Shown here in pieces: positions 6,641-12,062 of a DNA stretch of 12,062 nt. The notes beneath the pieces were generated by a model. It worked only from the letters and a program-made list of their open reading frames with translations, was not told the DNA's origin and did not search any database. Where the stretch lies: positions 1 through 12,062 of the forward strand of contig CAITQY010000771.1 in NCBI GenBank assembly GCA_903894655.1. The letters run 5' to 3'. Positions within the stretch are counted from its first letter, which is position 1. Each line of letters begins with the position of its first letter. This stretch comes from an uncultured Gemmatimonadota bacterium (GTDB taxonomy: Bacteria > Gemmatimonadota > Gemmatimonadetes > Gemmatimonadales > Gemmatimonadaceae). A program made the translations under genes and the position numbers.

Positions 6641-6670
6641 CGTATATTGGAGTATACACGGCGGAGGCAA
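6641..6670 (-). promoter_or_regulatory. Predicted feo operon promoter
   Basis: On the minus strand TTGCCT (6665-6670) and TATACG (6641-6646) form -35 and -10 candidates with an 18-base spacer, each matching four of six consensus bases. The start would fall near 6634, inside the Fur box. The spacer and -10 hold an imperfect palindrome, GTATATTGGAGTATAC (6642-6657), which may be an extra operator or simply AT-rich promoter DNA. This is the most AT-rich spot in the window. Confidence 0.55.
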
Positions 6671-6726
6671 CGTGACGCAATGGGGAGTGGCTGGCTCGGC
6701 TTTTCAACCCGCGGTCCACCCCCCGC

Positions 6727-6751
6727 GGCCTATGGCCTACGGCCATAGGCC
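6727..6751. terminator. Strong hairpin after lgt, possible terminator
   Basis: GGCCTATGGCC (6727-6737) and GGCCATAGGCC (6741-6751) form a perfect 11-bp stem with a three-base loop, beginning 17 bases after the lgt stop codon. The position suits a terminator that separates lgt from the feo promoter. No T-tract follows on the minus strand, so it is not a textbook intrinsic terminator. A second, competing stem (CCGCGG at 6709-6714 and 6723-6728) overlaps its edge. The rest of the 6614-6768 gap holds only the feo promoter. Confidence 0.5.
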
Positions 6752-6768
6752 CACATCACGATCGGGTC

Positions 6769-7596
6769 TCAGGCCGTCGCCAGCGGCTTACTCCGCTTCG
6801 ATCTCGTGGCCACGATCCCCACGCCGATCAGGAAAATGGCCATCCCGATGATCTGGGCCGTCGAAAACCCGATCACGAGACGGTCATCCTTTGCGCGGAA
6901 AAACTCCACGATGAACCGTTCGATGCCGGCCAGAATGCAGTACAGGCCGAACAGCCAGCCGGGCAGATTCGTGTGCTTTCGGAATCGCCACAGGATCACG
7001 AACATCACGAAGCCCATCAGCGTCTCGTAGAGCTGCGTCGGGTATACCGCGATCACGTCCGACATGTTGGTGCCGGCAGGGAACTGGACCCCGAACTGCT
7101 GCGACATTACGGCTGCCGTGCTGGGCGGAGCGCCCTCGGGAAACTGGGTCGCGAAGAAGCCGCTGAACGGACGGCCGTAGTCGTCCCCCACGGCCCAGCA
7201 GCCGGTCCGTCCCACCGCATAGCCGGCCGCGATACCGATCCCCGCCACGTCGGCGATCTTCAAGAAGTTCAGCTTCTTGTACTGGATCGTCGCGTAGCAG
7301 AGACCGACGGCACCAATAAAGCCGCCCCAAAACACAAAGCCACCGCGGCTCAGAAAGGCCGAAGGGTCGCCGGTAAGCACTACGTAGTACGTCTTTGCCC
7401 CGATGAGGGTGCCGATCAGCGCCGCGAGCACGATATCCGGCATGGCATCCGATTCCGCATTTTGCCCACGGCGCCAGAACTCGCGCTGGCAGACGATCTG
7501 TGCGATCACGAACGCCATGAGAACGGCGAGTCCGAATCCGGTCAGTTCGAGAAAGCCGAACTTGAAGACCGTGGGGTGGTGGATGATGGGGTGCAC
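6769..7596 (-). CDS. lgt: Prolipoprotein diacylglyceryl transferase
   Basis: A 275-residue inner membrane enzyme that moves diacylglycerol from phosphatidylglycerol to the lipobox Cys of prolipoproteins, the first step of lipoprotein maturation. About seven membrane helices are visible. Family motifs are RGGFVFWGGFIGA (84-96), the Lgt signature GRTGCWAVGDDYGRP (129-143), YPTQLYE (185-191) and ERFIVEFFRAKD (226-237). In the signature, Cys133 stands where E. coli Lgt has Asn146, and Asp138 where it has Glu151; GC-type signatures occur in other phyla, so this is probably lineage variation rather than loss. The start is GTG 7596, giving the typical MHPIIHHP opening. It is last in the minus-strand cluster, 52 bases after tsaD. 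The gap is mostly a short tandem repeat and shows no Shine-Dalgarno. Confidence 0.95.
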   Translation of the reverse strand: MHPIIHHPTVFKFGFLELTGFGLAVLMAFVIAQIVCQREFWRRGQNAESDAMPDIVLAALIGTLIGAKTYYVVLTGDPSAFLSRGGFVFWGGFIGAVGLCYATIQYKKLNFLKIADVAGIGIAAGYAVGRTGCWAVGDDYGRPFSGFFATQFPEGAPPSTAAVMSQQFGVQFPAGTNMSDVIAVYPTQLYETLMGFVMFVILWRFRKHTNLPGWLFGLYCILAGIERFIVEFFRAKDDRLVIGFSTAQIIGMAIFLIGVGIVATRSKRSKPLATA

Positions 7597-7599
7597 AGC

Positions 7600-7633
7600 G
7601 GAGTCGGGAGTAGGGAGTACGGGGTAGGGAGTG
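7600..7633. repeat. GGGAGTA-type short tandem repeat between tsaD and lgt
   Basis: Five degenerate units follow each other: GGAGTC, GGGAGTA, GGGAGTAC, GGGGTA and GGGAGTG. On the minus (coding) strand the run reads as C-rich TACTCCC units just ahead of the lgt GTG, so it forms the leader of lgt where a ribosome binding site would be expected. The CCC-rich mRNA has no anti-Shine-Dalgarno match. Confidence 0.75.
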
Positions 7634-7648
7634 CGGCGAGCCTACCGC

Positions 7649-8746
7649 TTACGAAAAGATACCGGGGATCGGCAGGGATGCGTGCGCCGTCATGGTCGGA
7701 TCGGCCCGCTCGCCGGCCTCGAAGCGGAACAGCCCGGCGGCCGCGATCATGGCGGCGTTGTCGGTGGCCAGTCGTGGCATGGGGGCGAACACGGTACCGC
7801 GCGGAGCCACCCGCTCGCGAATCGCCTCCTGGAGCGCGCGATTGCACGCCACACCACCGCCCAGGACCACGCGCGTGCGCCGATAGCGACGCGCGGCGCG
7901 CGCCACCTTCTCGGCCAGCGTTTCGACGAGCGAATCCTGAAAGCCGCGCGCGATGCCGGCGCGCTGCGCGTCGAGCACGCCGGCCTTTTCGGCATCACGC
8001 ACGGCATACAGGACGGCCGTCTTGAGACCACTGAACGAACAATCGTAATAATCGTCGTCGCCCGGCTCGGCCGACTTGCGCAGCATGGGTCGCGCGAAGC
8101 GATGCGGATGTTGGTGGACAGGCGCGTCGGCCGTGCGGGCCAACTCCTCGAGCGGACGACCGCCAGGGTACGGCAGCCCAAGTAGCTTCGCCACTTTGTC
8201 GAAGGCTTCGCCCGCGGCATCGTCGCGCGTCTGGCCCAGCAGGCGATAGCGTCCCCATGCCTCGACGTCGAGCAACAACGTGTGCCCGCCACTCACCAGC
8301 AGGGCGGTGAACGGCGGCCTGGCTTCGGGGTGTTCGAGCAGCGTCGCGAACAGATGCCCTTCGAGATGATGCACCGGCACGACCGGCACGTTGTGCGTAA
8401 AGCCCAGCGCTTTGGCGTAGCTCGTGCCCACCAGCAGCGCACCCACGAGTCCGGGGGCATGGGTGACCGCGATCGCATCGAGATCACCGAGGGTGACGTT
8501 GGCATCGGCCAGTGCGGTGCGGACCGCTGGTACGATGCCAGTGAGATGCTGACGGCTGGCGATTTCCGGCACCACGCCGCCGAACAGGCGATGGACATCC
8601 TGCGACAGAATCACGAGCGATTCGAGCCGCATGTCGGTGGGGGTGCCGTAAACGACAGCCGCCGATGTTTCGTCGCACGACGTTTCGATGCCGAGCACGC
8701 GGCGCGGCACGATCTCAGACGCGACGTGCGCGACCATGTCAGACAT
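7649..8746 (-). CDS. tsaD: tRNA N6-adenosine threonylcarbamoyltransferase (TsaD)
   Basis: A 365-residue cytosolic ASKHA-fold enzyme that, with TsaB and TsaE, transfers the threonylcarbamoyl group to A37 of ANN-decoding tRNAs (t6A). Motifs: LGIETSCDETSAAVV (18-32), metal-binding HHLEGH (126-131; His127 and His131), VSGGHTLL (151-158), CSFSGLKTAV in the middle and LATDNAAMIAAAG near the end, with the third metal ligand Asp. The length is slightly above the usual 340 residues because of about 15 N-terminal residues before the first strand. ATG 8746 overlaps the upstream 34-residue ORF by eight bases. ATG 8737 (Met4) is an alternative that begins one base after that ORF's stop. tsaB and tsaE are not in the window. 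Confidence 0.96.
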   Translation of the reverse strand: MSDMVAHVASEIVPRRVLGIETSCDETSAAVVYGTPTDMRLESLVILSQDVHRLFGGVVPEIASRQHLTGIVPAVRTALADANVTLGDLDAIAVTHAPGLVGALLVGTSYAKALGFTHNVPVVPVHHLEGHLFATLLEHPEARPPFTALLVSGGHTLLLDVEAWGRYRLLGQTRDDAAGEAFDKVAKLLGLPYPGGRPLEELARTADAPVHQHPHRFARPMLRKSAEPGDDDYYDCSFSGLKTAVLYAVRDAEKAGVLDAQRAGIARGFQDSLVETLAEKVARAARRYRRTRVVLGGGVACNRALQEAIRERVAPRGTVFAPMPRLATDNAAMIAAAGLFRFEAGERADPTMTAHASLPIPGIFS

Positions 8747-8843
8747 GGACGGCGTGGATGTACAACCACGCCGCCACCGCCAGCACGAGCGCCGACAGCG
8801 CCCGCACGACCTTCGGCCACGCCACCCGCCTGACCTGACTCAC
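8739..8843 (-). CDS. 34-residue single-helix membrane mini-ORF between tlpA and tsaD
   Basis: A GTG start shares its first base with the last base of the tlpA TAG stop (TAGTG), and the TGA stop lies inside the first codons of tsaD. The product has 34 residues: a basic N-terminus (QVRRVAWPKVVRA) and one hydrophobic helix (LSALVLAVAAWLYI). Nearly every codon ends in G or C (32 of 34), like the neighbouring genes, and the ORF fills the whole gap between two real genes; both points favour a coding sequence. The RRVAWP stretch before the helix recalls the KKVxWP hinge of SecE, but at 34 residues it is much shorter than SecE, and secE normally sits beside nusG. Function is unknown. Confidence 0.5.
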   Translation of the reverse strand: MSQVRRVAWPKVVRALSALVLAVAAWLYIHAVHV

Positions 8844-9394
8844 TACGGCTTGGGCTCGGCCAGCAGCGACGACAGCAGTCGCTGGTTGCCGTCCGAGTTC
8901 CAGTCTTCCGCGCCGATCCACTTCTTGCGGATGACGCCGTCACGCCCGATTACGAACGTCTCGGGCACACCGGTCGTGCGGTAGATGCCTTGAATCGTTC
9001 CGGCCGGATCGTGCAGCATCTCGAAGGTGAGCGTGAACTCCTTTGCGAAGTCCTGAATCTTCTGTTCGGCCCCTTCATCATCGATGCTGATGGCGACGAC
9101 CTTCAGCCCCTTCGGTCCCAGCGCCTGATGCACCGCTTCGATGCTGGGCATCTCGGTGCGGCACGGAATGCACCACGTGGCCCAGATATTCAGCAGCACG
9201 ACGTCACCGCGATAATCGGTGAGCGTCTTCATGGCCGGCGTGGCCGTCAGCGTCTTCGCGGCAAAGCCCGGCGCCTCGGAGCCCACCGATACACTGGTGA
9301 GTTCGTCCTTCAGGAAATACGACGCGGCGAACGCGCCCCCCGCCAGCACCGCGACGATCCCCAGCACGACCAGCCACTGTTGTTTGGACGTCAT
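8843..9394 (-). CDS. TlpA/ResA-type membrane-anchored thiol-disulfide oxidoreductase
   Basis: A 183-residue thioredoxin-fold protein with an N-terminal membrane anchor (about 7-27, LVVLGIVAVLAGGAFAASYF) that places the domain outside the inner membrane. The active site is WCIPC (74-78; Cys75 and Cys78). The ISIDDE strand end (102-107) and cis-Pro144 in TTGVPETFVIG complete the AhpC/TSA-TlpA fold. Relatives reduce apocytochrome c or other exported thiols; the partner here is not shown by context. There is no lipobox Cys, so the anchor stays uncleaved. The ATG overlaps the rpe stop by four bases (ATGA), which sets the start. Its stop overlaps the next mini-ORF by one base. Confidence 0.93.
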   Translation of the reverse strand: MTSKQQWLVVLGIVAVLAGGAFAASYFLKDELTSVSVGSEAPGFAAKTLTATPAMKTLTDYRGDVVLLNIWATWCIPCRTEMPSIEAVHQALGPKGLKVVAISIDDEGAEQKIQDFAKEFTLTFEMLHDPAGTIQGIYRTTGVPETFVIGRDGVIRKKWIGAEDWNSDGNQRLLSSLLAEPKP

Positions 9395-10056
9395 ACTCGC
9401 TCCACGCAGAGGTCACGCAGTACTTCGATCTCCGCCTGCGGATTCGCGGCACCGAAGATGGCGTTGCCGGCGACGAACGTATCGGCACCTGCTTGCCAGC
9501 ACCGATAAATCGTCTCGCGCGAAATGCCGCCGTCGACTTCGAGCACGGCCGTGCTGTTGGCCTGATCGAGCAGCAACCGGGTGCGCGCAATCTTGTCGAT
9601 CGAATACTCGATGAACTGCTGTCCGCCGTACCCGGGATTGACGCTCATGATGAGCACCAGGTCGACCATGTGTGCGACTTCTTCAATCACCGACAACGGC
9701 GTGGCCGGATTGAGCGCGACGCCCGCCTTGCAACCCAGCGACTTGATGCGCGCCATCTGCCGGTCGAGGTGCGGCGCGGCTTCGGCATGAATGGTGAGCA
9801 CATCAGCACCCGCTTTCACGTAGTCGTCGAAATAGTTCTCGGGCTCGACGACCATGAGATGGACGTCGATGATCTTCGTGCTGGAGCGACGCGCCGCTTC
9901 AATCACCTTCACACCAAACGACAGGCTCGGCACGAAGCGACCGTCCATCACATCGACATGAATCCAGTCGGCGCCGCCGGCGTCGCACATGGCAATCTCT
10001 TCGCCGAGTTTGCGGAAATCGGCGCTGAGCACGGAGGGGGCAATACGCACGGTCAT
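9391..10056 (-). CDS. rpe: Ribulose-phosphate 3-epimerase
   Basis: A 221-residue cytosolic TIM-barrel enzyme that interconverts ribulose 5-phosphate and xylulose 5-phosphate in the pentose phosphate (and Calvin) pathway. Length and motifs are standard: APSVLSADF at 6-14, HVDVMDGRFVP at 33-43 (His33 and Asp35, metal and catalysis), DVHLMV at 64-69 (His66), MSVNPGYGGQ at 137-146 with the flexible loop, and EVDGGI at 173-178 (catalytic Asp175). The ATG overlaps the stop of the PASTA gene by four bases (ATGA), and the TGA overlaps tlpA in the same way, so translation is probably coupled through all three. Confidence 0.97.
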   Translation of the reverse strand: MTVRIAPSVLSADFRKLGEEIAMCDAGGADWIHVDVMDGRFVPSLSFGVKVIEAARRSSTKIIDVHLMVVEPENYFDDYVKAGADVLTIHAEAAPHLDRQMARIKSLGCKAGVALNPATPLSVIEEVAHMVDLVLIMSVNPGYGGQQFIEYSIDKIARTRLLLDQANSTAVLEVDGGISRETIYRCWQAGADTFVAGNAIFGAANPQAEIEVLRDLCVERV

Positions 10057-10607
10057 GGAGCCGGATGGAGCTGAGGGGTAAAGAGTGTGTCAGCAGGGGA
10101 ACGTCCGTCGCTGATCACGAGCGATACGGCGCCGCTGGCGGCGAGCACGCTGCCGGCGGGGGGCGTGGTGGCGAGCACGATGCCGGCCGGGCTGCTACTG
10201 GCACGGAACTGCACCTCACCCACGAGTAGACCGGCTTCGAGCAGCTTCTCGCGGGCGGGGCCTTCTTCGAGCCCGATCACGTCGGGGATGGACACGAGCA
10301 CGCTGTCGGTGGCGGCGCTGTCGGTGGCTTGCATGACTTGCGCGGCGCTGTCGGCCTGTCGCTGCAACTCCTGATCGCGTTCGGCCGCGGTGGGCTCGGG
10401 GATCGTGCCGCGTGCGATGCTATCGAGCACCGCTTGCACCGAATCGATCGCGTTGGCGCGCCCCGGTTCAAGCGTGCGCACGGTGACCACGCCGCCGGCC
10501 CCACCCAGGATGAGTCCGGCCACAGCGGCGATCGTGCCGCGAATGAGCCAGGTGCGCGTCGACGTCGCCCGCGGTCCGCGCGTCGCGGTCTTGTTGGCAG
10601 CGGCCAT
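10053..10607 (-). CDS. Single-PASTA-domain membrane protein
   Basis: A 184-residue protein. A basic, Thr/Ala-rich N-terminus (1-22) leads into one membrane helix (about 22-44, LIRGTIAAVAGLILGGAGGVV). An Ala/Asp/Gln-rich linker (50-104) is followed by one PASTA domain (about 105-168: VSIPDVIGLEEGPAREKLLEAG, split here by family positions, then the TTPPAGSVL turn) and a short tail. PASTA domains bind peptidoglycan or muropeptides and are usually repeated on Ser/Thr kinases or PBPs; here there is one copy and no kinase domain. The predicted topology is a cytosolic N-terminus with the PASTA domain outside. The start ATG overlaps the rsmB TAA by one base (TAATG); the longer open frame upstream is rsmB read out of frame. 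Its role between rRNA methylation and rpe is unknown. Confidence 0.9.
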   Translation of the reverse strand: MAAANKTATRGPRATSTRTWLIRGTIAAVAGLILGGAGGVVTVRTLEPGRANAIDSVQAVLDSIARGTIPEPTAAERDQELQRQADSAAQVMQATDSAATDSVLVSIPDVIGLEEGPAREKLLEAGLLVGEVQFRASSSPAGIVLATTPPAGSVLAASGAVSLVISDGRSPADTLFTPQLHPAP

Positions 10608-11950
10608 TACGCGTTTCTCCGCAACCGCGCCGCGAAGGCGCCGTCGGTGCCGTGCTGCTGCGGCAACACGCGGAGGAGCCCGTTGTCCAACACCGAGTCC
10701 GGTACCGTACCTGCCGGCGGCGGCTCCAACGTGAACTCTTTGTGCGTGGCGAGAAACGACTCGATCTGGTCGTCGTTCTCTTCGAGCTCGAGCGAACAGG
10801 TACTGTATACGAGTAATCCGCCGGGCTTTACCATCGCGGCGGCGGCCAGCAGAATCTCGCGTTGCAACGCGGGCAGCACGGCGAAATCGGACACGCGCAA
10901 GCGCCAGCGTGCATCCGGGTGACGGCGGAAGGTGCCGGTGCCGGTGCAGGGCACGTCGATCACCACCACATCGGCCTCCCCAATGGCGGGATGCCGCGCA
11001 TCGCAGACGATGGGAATGAGATTGGTCGCATCGAGTCGCCCGAATCCGGTGAGCATGCGCTCGACGCGCGCCATCTTGGCGTCCGCTGCGAACACCAGTC
11101 GCGCGCGGCGGGAGAGCTCGAGTGCCTTGCCGCCCGGTGCGGCGCACAAATCAACCACCACGCCGCCCTCGGGGACGAACGCATACCGCGCGACGAGGGT
11201 GGCCGCCGGATCCTGCACGAAGAACAGACCCTGCTTGAAGGCACCCAGCTCGGTCAGGGCCACGCCGGGGCCAAGTCGAATGGAGTCGGGCACCAGCGGC
11301 ACGTCATGCGTGGTCACGCCGGCGCCCGTGAGCATGTCGTCGAGCTGCGTGCGATCCACGCCATACGGGCGCACGGTGATCGAGGCGGGCTCGTTGTTCA
11401 CAGCCAGCAGTCGCTCGGTGTCGCTCATGCCCCACCGATCAACCCAGCGCGCAATCGCCCACCGCGGATGTGAATACTGCTGCGCTAGCGCTTCGAGTGG
11501 CTCGGCCGGTACCGGCGGCTCGATCGTGTCGCGTTCGCGATCGATGCGGCGCAACACGGCGTTCACCAACTTGCTGGCACCAATGCCATGTCGGCGCTTC
11601 GTGAGCTCGACGGTCTGACCGATCGCGGCGTAAGCCGGCACGCTACCCATGCTGAGCAGCTGATACGCGCCGAGGCGCAGCAAGTCGGCGACGTCGACGT
11701 CGATTTTCGCGATGCCACCACGCACGCGCTCGGCAAGAATGGCATCGAGACGGTTGCGCGAGCGCAGCATACCCCAGAGCAACTCCTGCACCCAGCGGCG
11801 GTCACGCGCGTCGAGCGGGACCACGTACCGCTCGAAGGCCGCGTCGAGCATCGCGCCATTGCGCAGGTCGGCCAGCACCATCGCCGCCGACGCCCGCGAC
11901 TCGGTGATGCCCAGCATGTTGAGCGGCTTCTTCTTCACAACGGCCATCAT
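10607..11950 (-). CDS. rsmB: 16S rRNA (cytosine(967)-C(5))-methyltransferase
   Basis: A 447-residue SAM-dependent RNA m5C methylase of the RsmB/NOP2 type. An N-terminal NusB-like helical domain (about 18-140, with RRWVQELLWGMLR and KLVNAVLRRIDRE) precedes the Rossmann methylase domain. Motifs: SAM-binding DLCAAPGGK (267-275), motif IV DVPCTGTGTFRRHPDARW (332-349, Cys335 for product release) and motif VI STCSLELEEND (383-393, catalytic Cys385). The length fits the family (about 430-450). Two adjacent ATGs (11950 and 11947) are equally good starts; neither has a clear ribosome binding site. The frame stays open upstream through a 12-bp repeat, but that part resembles no RsmB N-terminus. It follows fmt, a classical fmt-rsmB order. 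Confidence 0.95.
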   Translation of the reverse strand: MMAVVKKKPLNMLGITESRASAAMVLADLRNGAMLDAAFERYVVPLDARDRRWVQELLWGMLRSRNRLDAILAERVRGGIAKIDVDVADLLRLGAYQLLSMGSVPAYAAIGQTVELTKRRHGIGASKLVNAVLRRIDRERDTIEPPVPAEPLEALAQQYSHPRWAIARWVDRWGMSDTERLLAVNNEPASITVRPYGVDRTQLDDMLTGAGVTTHDVPLVPDSIRLGPGVALTELGAFKQGLFFVQDPAATLVARYAFVPEGGVVVDLCAAPGGKALELSRRARLVFAADAKMARVERMLTGFGRLDATNLIPIVCDARHPAIGEADVVVIDVPCTGTGTFRRHPDARWRLRVSDFAVLPALQREILLAAAAMVKPGGLLVYSTCSLELEENDDQIESFLATHKEFTLEPPPAGTVPDSVLDNGLLRVLPQQHGTDGAFAARLRRNA

Positions 11951-11951
11951 A

Positions 11952-11999
11952 GTCTGTTCACGCGGGTTCTCACGCAGGTTCTCACGCCGTGACTCACGC
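11952..11999. repeat. 12-bp tandem repeat, four units, between fmt and rsmB
   Basis: Four consecutive 12-mers, GTCTGTTCACGC, GGGTTCTCACGC, AGGTTCTCACGC and CGTGACTCACGC, all end in TCACGC; the middle two differ by one base. The run fills the fmt-rsmB gap, and the fmt stop codon lies inside the last unit. In the rsmB frame it would read as the tetrapeptide series RRES, RREN, LREN, PREQ, but an expressed extension is not supported by the family. Confidence 0.85.
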
Positions 12000-12062
12000 C
12001 GGCTCGAGCAGATCGCCCACCGACACACCGCGCCCACGCGCCAACGCGGCGGCGGTCATCCG
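11994..12062 (-). CDS. fmt: Methionyl-tRNA formyltransferase, C-terminal end only (partial)
   Basis: The last 22 codons of a minus-strand gene that continues past the right edge: RMTAAALARGRGVSVGDLL, then EPA and a TGA stop. This matches the typical Fmt C-terminus, in which a KRM or RM dipeptide is followed by a short helix, an RG turn and VGD. Fmt formylates initiator Met-tRNA using 10-formyltetrahydrofolate. The identification rests on this short tail plus position: fmt directly before rsmB is a very common order. The catalytic domain lies outside the window. The stop codon falls within the 12-bp repeat. Confidence 0.75.
   Translation of the reverse strand, partial: RMTAAALARGRGVSVGDLLEPA

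Noticed and set aside
6973..8025. 350-codon plus-strand ORF across lgt and tsaD
   Set aside because: It spans two genes with clear family motifs on the other strand; its sequence is low-complexity Arg/His/Pro-rich.
8739..8843. Calling the 34-residue ORF secE
   Set aside because: Resemblance is limited to a short basic-Trp-Pro stretch, the protein is about half the length of SecE, and nusG is not adjacent.
10608..11147. N-terminal extension of the PASTA protein
   Set aside because: This is rsmB out of frame; ATG 10607 overlaps the rsmB stop and directly precedes the membrane anchor.
11952..11999. CRISPR-like array
   Set aside because: Units are directly abutting with no spacers, only four degenerate copies, and no cas genes are present.

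Overview
The window is about 12 kb of GC-rich, gene-dense bacterial chromosome. Nearly all of it is coding, and neighbouring genes often overlap by 1 to 8 bases. The gene set is housekeeping and nutrient uptake: formyltransferase, 16S rRNA methylase, pentose-phosphate epimerase, lipoprotein acylation, tRNA t6A synthesis and ferrous iron uptake. There are no phage, transposon, CRISPR or defence genes. High GC3, a -10-like hexamer placed 6 to 9 bases before some start codons (leaderless-type promoters), and the order fmt-rsmB-PASTA gene-rpe-tlpA-tsaD-lgt suggest a member of Gemmatimonadota. That placement is inference from gene content and protein character; no marker gene was searched.

Layout, left to right. 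(1) A plus-strand NlpC/P60 peptidase (127-885) faces a minus-strand DUF6941-like protein (1074-1499). The gap between their ends holds a large imperfect inverted repeat. (2) A short divergent promoter region (1500-1569) leads into a plus-strand run of three overlapping genes: a DMT/EamA permease, a HAD phosphatase and an unrecognised two-part protein. (3) A minus-strand ferrous iron operon, feoA-feoB-small Cys-rich membrane protein (3948-6613), reads out of a promoter that overlaps a near-perfect 7-1-7 Fur box. (4) A long minus-strand cluster fills the right half. In transcription order it is the end of fmt, rsmB, a one-PASTA membrane protein, rpe, a TlpA-type thioredoxin, a 34-residue membrane mini-ORF, tsaD and lgt.

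How the genes work together. The Feo genes form one iron-regulated uptake unit: GTPase permease, FeoA partner and a Cys-tailed membrane peptide. The right-hand cluster joins translation start (Fmt), ribosome and tRNA modification (RsmB, TsaD), central carbon metabolism (Rpe) and envelope functions (PASTA protein, TlpA, Lgt). Stop/start overlaps (TAATG, ATGA, ATGA, TAGTG and an 8-base overlap) imply translational coupling.

The least explained signals are outside the known genes. There are several unrelated short repeats in gene-start or gene-end regions (14-bp, about 7-bp and 12-bp tandem units, and the 890-1066 inverted repeat), the 34-residue ORF, the Cys-rich Feo accessory proteins, and the uncertain start of the NlpC/P60 gene. 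I found no strong case for a new multi-gene system. No stretch over 300 bases lacks a gene; the longest gaps are 886-1073 and 6614-6768.
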